The translations under genes and the position numbers were made by a program. 64,000 nt of DNA, from positions 1-64,000 of the forward strand of contig CATYZK010000001.1 of the NCBI GenBank assembly GCA_958415665.1, given 5' to 3'. This document shows, in pieces, positions 59,904 to 64,000 of the stretch (within the stretch, counting starts at the first letter, position 1; the number at the start of each line of letters is the position of its first letter). Below the pieces are notes generated by a model. The model saw only the letters and a program-made list of their open reading frames with translations, did no database searches and had not been told where the DNA came from. Source of the stretch: an uncultured Collinsella sp. Lineage in GTDB: Bacteria; Actinomycetota; Coriobacteriia; Coriobacteriales; Coriobacteriaceae.

Positions 59904-59969
59904 CAGATTGCCCCGAAACAAGGCGGCGCTGACCTTGTGGTCGCGCCGCCGAAGTTGAGCGGCAATCTG
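59904..59969. repeat. mosaic hairpin between lacE and lacG (second module)
   Basis: CAGATTGCC (59904-59912) and GGCAATCTG (59961-59969) enclose GGCGGCG/CGCCGCC; a GGCCGGC/GCCGGCC pair follows (59969-60001). Like the other long hairpins, it lacks a T-run. Confidence 0.55.
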
Positions 59970-60023
59970 GCCGGCTGGGCGCCGCGCAGCGTCGAGCCGG
60001 CCGCTGTTCGTTAGAACAGCGGA

Positions 60024-61796
60024 CTAAAGGGAGAGCTGCTCGGAGACGAAGGCGAGAGACTTGTCACCGTTCTGGGAGAGCTCGATGTACTGCTTACCGC
60101 GGCAGGCGACGCACTTGTTGCCCACACGCTCGCAGTCTTTCTGCAGGTCGGCCAGGTAGCTGGCGGCCTGCGGGGCCAGGACGACCAGGTCAAAGTCGGG
60201 GAGCATGTCGACGTGGTTGCCATAGGCCTCGGCAGCGGTCTCCAGATCGATGCCGCGCTCCTTGGCAGCCTTGGCCAGCGCGTTGGCGAGTAGGCCTGAG
60301 GTGCCGCCGCCCTGGCAGAGCACGAGCACGCGCTTGCCGTTGAGGTCGCTGGCAGCCGTGGCTTCGGCAGCGGGGGCTGCAGCGGCGGGGGCATCGGTCT
60401 TCACGGCCTCAGCAGCGGCGCCGTCGGCAACGCTCTTGGCATCGGCCTTGCCCTGGAAGGCGTCGTTGAGCTTGGCAGCCTTCTCGGCGTTCTTGGCGGC
60501 GAGCTCCTCCTGGGAGATCTCGGCCTCCTCGGCGCACTTCTGGGCGTCATAGGCACGGAAGAACGGGTAGTACAGAAGGAAGTCGACGACCAGGATGATG
60601 GCGAGCATCACAAAGGCGAGCGGCTGGAAGCCCAGGCCCATGATGGTGCCGATGGGGCCGGGGACGGTCCAAGGCAGGGTGTACATAAAGCCGTTCATGC
60701 CCAAGAAGTCGATAAAGATCTTGAGGATCCAGATGTTAGCGATCGGGGCAAAGACAAACGGGACGAAGAATACGGGGTTGAGCACGATAGGTGCGGCGAA
60801 CAGCAGCGGCTCGTTGACGGCGAAGCACACCGGGACGATGGAGGCCTTGCCGACGGCGCGCATCTCCTGGGACTTAGCCAGGAAGCAGAACATAAAGACG
60901 AGGACGAGCGTGGCGCCGGTGCCGCCCATGCAGACGACGAAGTACTGGGCGCCCTGCGTCAGGACGGCGGAGGCGTGCTGGCCGGCCTGGTAAGCAGCCA
61001 GGTTGTCGGTCATGTTGGCAACGAGGGCGGCGGCGATGGCAGGCTCGACGATCGAGGGGCCGTGGACACCGACGAACCAGAAGAGGCTCATGGCGCCGTA
61101 GATCACAGCGAGGCCGATGTAGCCGTCGGCGGCGGTGAACAGGGGCTGGAACACCTGGATGACGCCCTGGGCAAAGCAGAAGCCAAAGGCAGAGCGGAAG
61201 ACGATGTCAAAGACCCAAAAGACGGTGATGCAGACGGAGAAGGGGATGATGTCCTTAAAGGTCTGCGAGATGTTAGGCGGAACCTGCTCGGGCATCTTGA
61301 CGGTGATGTTGCGCTTAATGAAGAACTTGTAGATGATGCCAGTCACAAACGCAGCGATGAAGGCGGTCAGCAGGCCCTTGGAGCCAAGGTAGGTGGTGTT
61401 GAAGCCGCTGGCGGCATCCGTGGAGATCGTGTCGCTCGAAAGCAGCAGGAAGCCGATGATGGCCGCGCACATGCAGGAGATGAAGTTGATCTGGTTATTC
61501 TTGGGCAGATCGCGGTTCTGAGCGTCGGCGAAGTGCTTGGCCGTGGTGGCGGCGCAGGCGATGGCCAGGATGCCCATGGAGTAGTTGTAGCACTTCCACA
61601 GAGCGTTGTTGATGTCGTCGGGCCAATAGAAACCCCAGATGTTGGGGACCGAGGCCACCAGGCAGAAGATGGACGAGAAGATGATGATGGGGATGACGGA
61701 GATAAAGCCGTCGCGGATCGCCTTGAGGTACTTGTTGCGGGCGATCGCGTTGAAAAGGGGCTGGCCCTTTTCGATGGTGGCGATGAGTTGCTCCAT
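60024..61796 (-). CDS. lacE: lactose-family PTS EIICB permease (second copy)
   Basis: The 590-residue product opens LIATIEKGQPLFNAIARN and KAIRDGFISVIPIII, close in wording to Firmicutes LacE. FWFVGVHGPSIVEPAIAA, GGTGATL and NEPLLFAAPIVLNPVFFVPF mark EIIC, and the EIIB phosphocysteine is in VLVLCQGGGTSGLL. The linker (430-490) is Ala/Lys-rich. The ATG at 61796 has AGGAG upstream. This copy is more LacE-like than the first, so lactose or a close beta-galactoside is the likely sugar. EIIA is supplied by the gene at 63372. Confidence 0.92.
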   Translation of the reverse strand: MEQLIATIEKGQPLFNAIARNKYLKAIRDGFISVIPIIIFSSIFCLVASVPNIWGFYWPDDINNALWKCYNYSMGILAIACAATTAKHFADAQNRDLPKNNQINFISCMCAAIIGFLLLSSDTISTDAASGFNTTYLGSKGLLTAFIAAFVTGIIYKFFIKRNITVKMPEQVPPNISQTFKDIIPFSVCITVFWVFDIVFRSAFGFCFAQGVIQVFQPLFTAADGYIGLAVIYGAMSLFWFVGVHGPSIVEPAIAAALVANMTDNLAAYQAGQHASAVLTQGAQYFVVCMGGTGATLVLVFMFCFLAKSQEMRAVGKASIVPVCFAVNEPLLFAAPIVLNPVFFVPFVFAPIANIWILKIFIDFLGMNGFMYTLPWTVPGPIGTIMGLGFQPLAFVMLAIILVVDFLLYYPFFRAYDAQKCAEEAEISQEELAAKNAEKAAKLNDAFQGKADAKSVADGAAAEAVKTDAPAAAAPAAEATAASDLNGKRVLVLCQGGGTSGLLANALAKAAKERGIDLETAAEAYGNHVDMLPDFDLVVLAPQAASYLADLQKDCERVGNKCVACRGKQYIELSQNGDKSLAFVSEQLSL

Positions 61797-61829
61797 GCAT
61801 AGCTCCTAAGAGTCGGTGGGTTAGCAACG

Positions 61830-61996
61830 ATGGTAACGTTTGGACCTTGTTTGCCAAAATGTTGACGTTGCCATTTTGTGACACAAAAAAAGACGCGAAC
61901 CGGTGGCCCCTGTGCCTGTGGACCGTCGATTCCTTGCGCATAAACGTTTGAGCCGCCCGGTGGCTCTGTGTTTGCACAATGGCAACGTTAACATTT
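61830..61996. promoter_or_regulatory. LacI-type operators before the second lacE
   Basis: AAATGTTGACGTTGCCATTT (61857-61876) and AATGGCAACGTTAACATTT (61978-61996) are near-mirror images with a shared AACGTT/GACGTT core, 121 bp apart. A third partial site GGTAACGTTTGG lies at 61832. Spacing suggests looping by the divergent LacI protein. Confidence 0.65.
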
Positions 61997-62035
61997 GGGC
62001 GACAAAAGTCGTTCGGGGACGCAGGATTGTCGGTG

Positions 62036-62061
62036 AACGGTAGGTTTTGGGTGGTGAGCGT
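62036..62061 (-). promoter_or_regulatory. degenerate tandem ACCGTT motif facing the second lacE
   Basis: On the minus strand TACGCTCAC and ACCGTTCAC are 21 bp apart. Only the second half-site matches well. Confidence 0.35.
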
Positions 62062-62152
62062 ATGGCGGGGGAGGCGTTAGATATACTTGGAGACGTTCAT
62101 TTTGCCTGTTGGGATGCCCGCGATGGCATCGTTGACATAGAAAGATCGACCT

Positions 62153-63157
62153 ATGGCCGCTGTTAAAAAATCGGTATCCGTTAAGGACGTGGCACGTCTT
62201 GCGGGCGTCTCGGAGCAGACGGTCTCGCGCACTGTGCACGATTCGCCCAGCGTACGTCCCGAGACCAAGGAGCGCGTGCGCGCCGCCATGCGCGAGCTCG
62301 GATATCGACCCAACTTTGCCGGCCGGTCGCTGCGCCGCGGCAAGTTCAAGACCGTCGGCGTCGCCATGTTCAATATCACCGGCACCGGAAACCTCGACCG
62401 CATGGAGGGCTTTGCCGCTGCGGCTGACAAGCACGGCTATGCCATCACCCTTACTAAAGTAGATGGACATCCCTATACCCTCGAGAGTGCGTCGTCGCGC
62501 ATGAGTGCGCTGCCGGTGGACGGCATGGTTGTGATCATGAACCGTATGCCGGCAGACTTTGGCACCTTTGAGCCGCTGCCCGGCATGCAGACGGTGCTCG
62601 TTACCATGCTGGAGCACCCGCTGTGCTCGACGGTCGATAACGACCAGTTCGATTGCTCGCGCCAAGTGGTCGAGTACCTGCTGGAGCAAGGGCACAAGAC
62701 GGTGCACTTTATCTCGTGCCCCGAGCGCTCGCTTTCGGGCATGCAGCGCGAGGAGGGCTGGCGCGAGACCCTGCGCGCGCATGGCGTTGAGCCGCCGCGG
62801 CTTATCCGCGGTGACTGGACGGCGCAGAGCGGATATGCCGCCGGGCAGGCGTTGGCGGACGATTCGAGCTGTACGGCTATCTATGCTTCGAACGATGCTA
62901 TGGCCTATGGCTGCATTCGCGGGCTCGAGTCGCGCGGAAAGCGCGTGCCCGAGGACGTGAGCGTGGTGGGCGTTGACGATAGCCTGGGCGATATCGTGCC
63001 CGATCGCCGCCTGACTACGGTGCGCTTTGATAACAAGCGCGTTGGCATGTGGGCGGTCGACAAGATTGCCGGCGCCGAGGACGTCGTGGCCGGCGTGGAG
63101 CACATGCTGATCCCCGGTGTGCTCGTCGAGGGCGATACGGTACGCGGTCTGCGCTAG
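62153..63157 (+). CDS. LacI-family regulator (second module)
   Basis: The 334-residue product has HTH SVKDVARLAGVSEQTVSRTV, hinge NFAGRSLRRGKFK and effector domain with STVDNDQFDCSRQVVEYL and AIYASNDAMAYGCI. It is a paralogue of the first lacI but with a different recognition helix, matching the different operators. Only a weak AGAAAGA lies before the ATG at 62153. It is divergent from lacE2 and followed by lacF. Confidence 0.9.
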   Translation: MAAVKKSVSVKDVARLAGVSEQTVSRTVHDSPSVRPETKERVRAAMRELGYRPNFAGRSLRRGKFKTVGVAMFNITGTGNLDRMEGFAAAADKHGYAITLTKVDGHPYTLESASSRMSALPVDGMVVIMNRMPADFGTFEPLPGMQTVLVTMLEHPLCSTVDNDQFDCSRQVVEYLLEQGHKTVHFISCPERSLSGMQREEGWRETLRAHGVEPPRLIRGDWTAQSGYAAGQALADDSSCTAIYASNDAMAYGCIRGLESRGKRVPEDVSVVGVDDSLGDIVPDRRLTTVRFDNKRVGMWAVDKIAGAEDVVAGVEHMLIPGVLVEGDTVRGLR

Positions 63158-63217
63158 GGTGCGGATCTGTTTGGGTCGCCATTAATTGTGTTTGATATTG
63201 TTCGAAATGGTTTAAAA

Positions 63218-63247
63218 ACCGTTCACGGGTGAAAATCGACCGTTCAT
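63218..63247 (+). promoter_or_regulatory. tandem ACCGTT motif, 21-bp period, before lacF
   Basis: ACCGTTCAC at 63218 and ACCGTTCAT at 63239, the latter a full match to the LytTR half-site pattern; 125 bp before the lacF start and on its strand. Confidence 0.55.
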
Positions 63248-63371
63248 AGCTTGAAATTGCGTTTTGGATTGTTCTTTTTTGTTTGAATGTTACTGTCTCT
63301 GTCATACACAACGCAGCGCGTATGCCCGGACGCGATGCTCTCCATTGGTTCATATGTGAAAGGAACGCAAT

Positions 63372-63710
63372 ATGGCAACCAAAGAAGAAATCTCGATGGT
63401 TGGATTCGAGATTGTCGCATACGCGGGCGACGCCCAGACCGATCTGCTTGCTGCGCTCGATGCTGCTCGCGAGGGTGATTTTGAGAAGGCCGAGCAGCTG
63501 CACAAGGATGCCAGCGATGCGCTCATCGGTGCCCACGACACGCAGACCAAGCTGCTTTCGCAGGAGGCCGGCGGCGGCGAGATGGAGATGACCTTCATCA
63601 TGGCCCATGCTCAGGATACTCTCATGACCACCATGATCCTGGAGAAGCAGACTCGCTTTACCATCGATGCCTACAAGCGCATCGCCGCACTCGAGGCTAA
63701 GCTCGCCTAA
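63372..63710 (+). CDS. lacF: lactose/cellobiose-family PTS EIIA
   Basis: EIIA receives phosphate from HPr and passes it to EIIB. The 112-residue product is trimeric-helical in its family. The phosphorylated His is H79 in IMAHAQDTLMT. The start VGFEIVAYAGDAQTDLLAAL is typical LacF/CelC. AAAGGA lies 6-7 nt before the ATG. It is the only EIIA for either LacE in the window and is transcribed separately behind its own promoter region (214 bp without a gene). Confidence 0.94.
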   Translation: MATKEEISMVGFEIVAYAGDAQTDLLAALDAAREGDFEKAEQLHKDASDALIGAHDTQTKLLSQEAGGGEMEMTFIMAHAQDTLMTTMILEKQTRFTIDAYKRIAALEAKLA

Positions 63711-63737
63711 CGAGCTCTCACAACCAAGTCCCCTTCC

Positions 63738-63775
63738 AAAAGCCCTGCCGCAAACTCGCGACAGGGCTTTTTCTG
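63738..63775 (+). terminator. intrinsic terminator after lacF
   Basis: AAAAGCCCTG pairs with CAGGGCTTTT, with inner GC pairs, then TTTCT. Confidence 0.8.
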
Positions 63776-63784
63776 TTCTCCTCC

Positions 63785-63853
63785 AAGTTGCGGTGAAATA
63801 GGGACTGAATGGGCCTTCTAACAGCAAAAACAGTCCCTATTTCACCGCAACTT
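63785..63853. repeat. 69-bp REPIN-like palindrome, copy 2
   Basis: The same 23-bp arms as at 29764-29832, a 23-nt loop of unrelated sequence, same total length. Confidence 0.8.
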
Positions 63854-63864
63854 ATTCGGCGCTG

Positions 63865-63891
63865 TTGGATATTTTGCTTCGTGGGTATACT
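63865..63891 (+). promoter_or_regulatory. candidate promoter for the last gene
   Basis: TTGGAT (63865-63870), 15-bp spacer, TATACT (63886-63891); the start codon follows 39 bp later. Confidence 0.4.
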
Positions 63892-63929
63892 TCCATCCGC
63901 AATACAGGCCGGACTGAGGAGGTATCCAA

Positions 63930-64000
63930 ATGCCGGACAACGGATCGATTCAAAAGAAGGACGCGCATGAGATGGCTCATGGGCGCCCTGTCCAAATAAC
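63930..64000 (+). CDS. 5' end of an unidentified gene, cut by the window edge
   Basis: ATG at 63930 with GAGGAGG 7 nt upstream and a promoter-like pair before it. 23 residues are visible (MPDNGSIQKKDAHEMAHGRP...). The start is convincing; the product cannot be named from this. Confidence 0.6.
   Translation, partial: MPDNGSIQKKDAHEMAHGRPVQI

Overview
The window is high-GC DNA whose gene content points to a gut Coriobacteriia bacterium, most likely Collinsella or a close relative. The basis is the set of protein families: archaeal-type topoisomerase I with a lysine-rich tail, TatABC beside HypAB, long HPF, and several sugar PTS systems with GntR, DeoR and LacI regulators. GTG/TTG starts with good ribosome-binding sites are frequent. 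Species assignment is inference; there is no rRNA in the window.

Layout. 0-6.5 kb: edge of a possible minus-strand gene, a DUF2207 membrane protein, a GNAT acetyltransferase, purH and an unrecognised gene. 6.5-8.0 kb: an IS110-family element with a GC-rich non-coding end that could hold its guide (bridge) RNA. 8.2-16.9 kb: a BceRS-like two-component system, a UspA protein, uppP, a PcrA/UvrD helicase, manA and a GntR regulator. 17.2-21.5 kb: ROK glucokinase, Mn-dependent pyrophosphatase and nhaA, the last behind a leader with its own terminator. 21.6-28.6 kb: aminotransferase, STAS protein, tatA/B-tatC, hypA-hypB and topA. 29.9-33.4 kb: the conserved tmk-holB-ricT block. 33.5-38.1 kb: comF, a predicted PD-(D/E)XK protein, a structured RNA with its own promoter, a solute-binding lipoprotein and hpf (raiA). 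The comF-RNA-hpf order is the classic setting of the raiA-motif noncoding RNA. 38.2-43.8 kb: degV, then a compact operon of a beta-hydroxyacid dehydrogenase with a Cys/His-rich tail, a small membrane protein, a HEAT-repeat protein and NAD-type isocitrate dehydrogenase, followed by a SurA/PrsA-like anchored protein.

44-64 kb is a sugar-uptake region. A GlcNAc module consists of a frameshifted nagE, a NagR/DasR-like GntR regulator, nagA and a YhcH-family gene, with TGGT-N4-ACCA operators before nagE and the regulator. Next come tRNA-Thr(CGT), an orphan PTS IIB that has lost its active-site histidine, galM with a DeoR regulator, and a Fic protein whose promoter carries nested palindromes. Two mirrored lactose-type modules follow, each with lacG and lacE on the minus strand and a divergent lacI. 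A single lacF (EIIA) lies beside the second module and could serve both.

Three signals run across genes. First, three copies of an undescribed element of about 230 bp with 30-50 bp terminal inverted repeats ending in AAATATGAGTACTGTT. Second, families of exact-length palindromic repeats: 55 bp x4, 69 bp x2, plus singletons. Third, tandem ACCGTT motifs with an exact 21-bp period before all four PTS transcription units, all pointing toward the PTS gene and resembling LytTR-regulator sites. I found no CRISPR array, prophage or rRNA operon.
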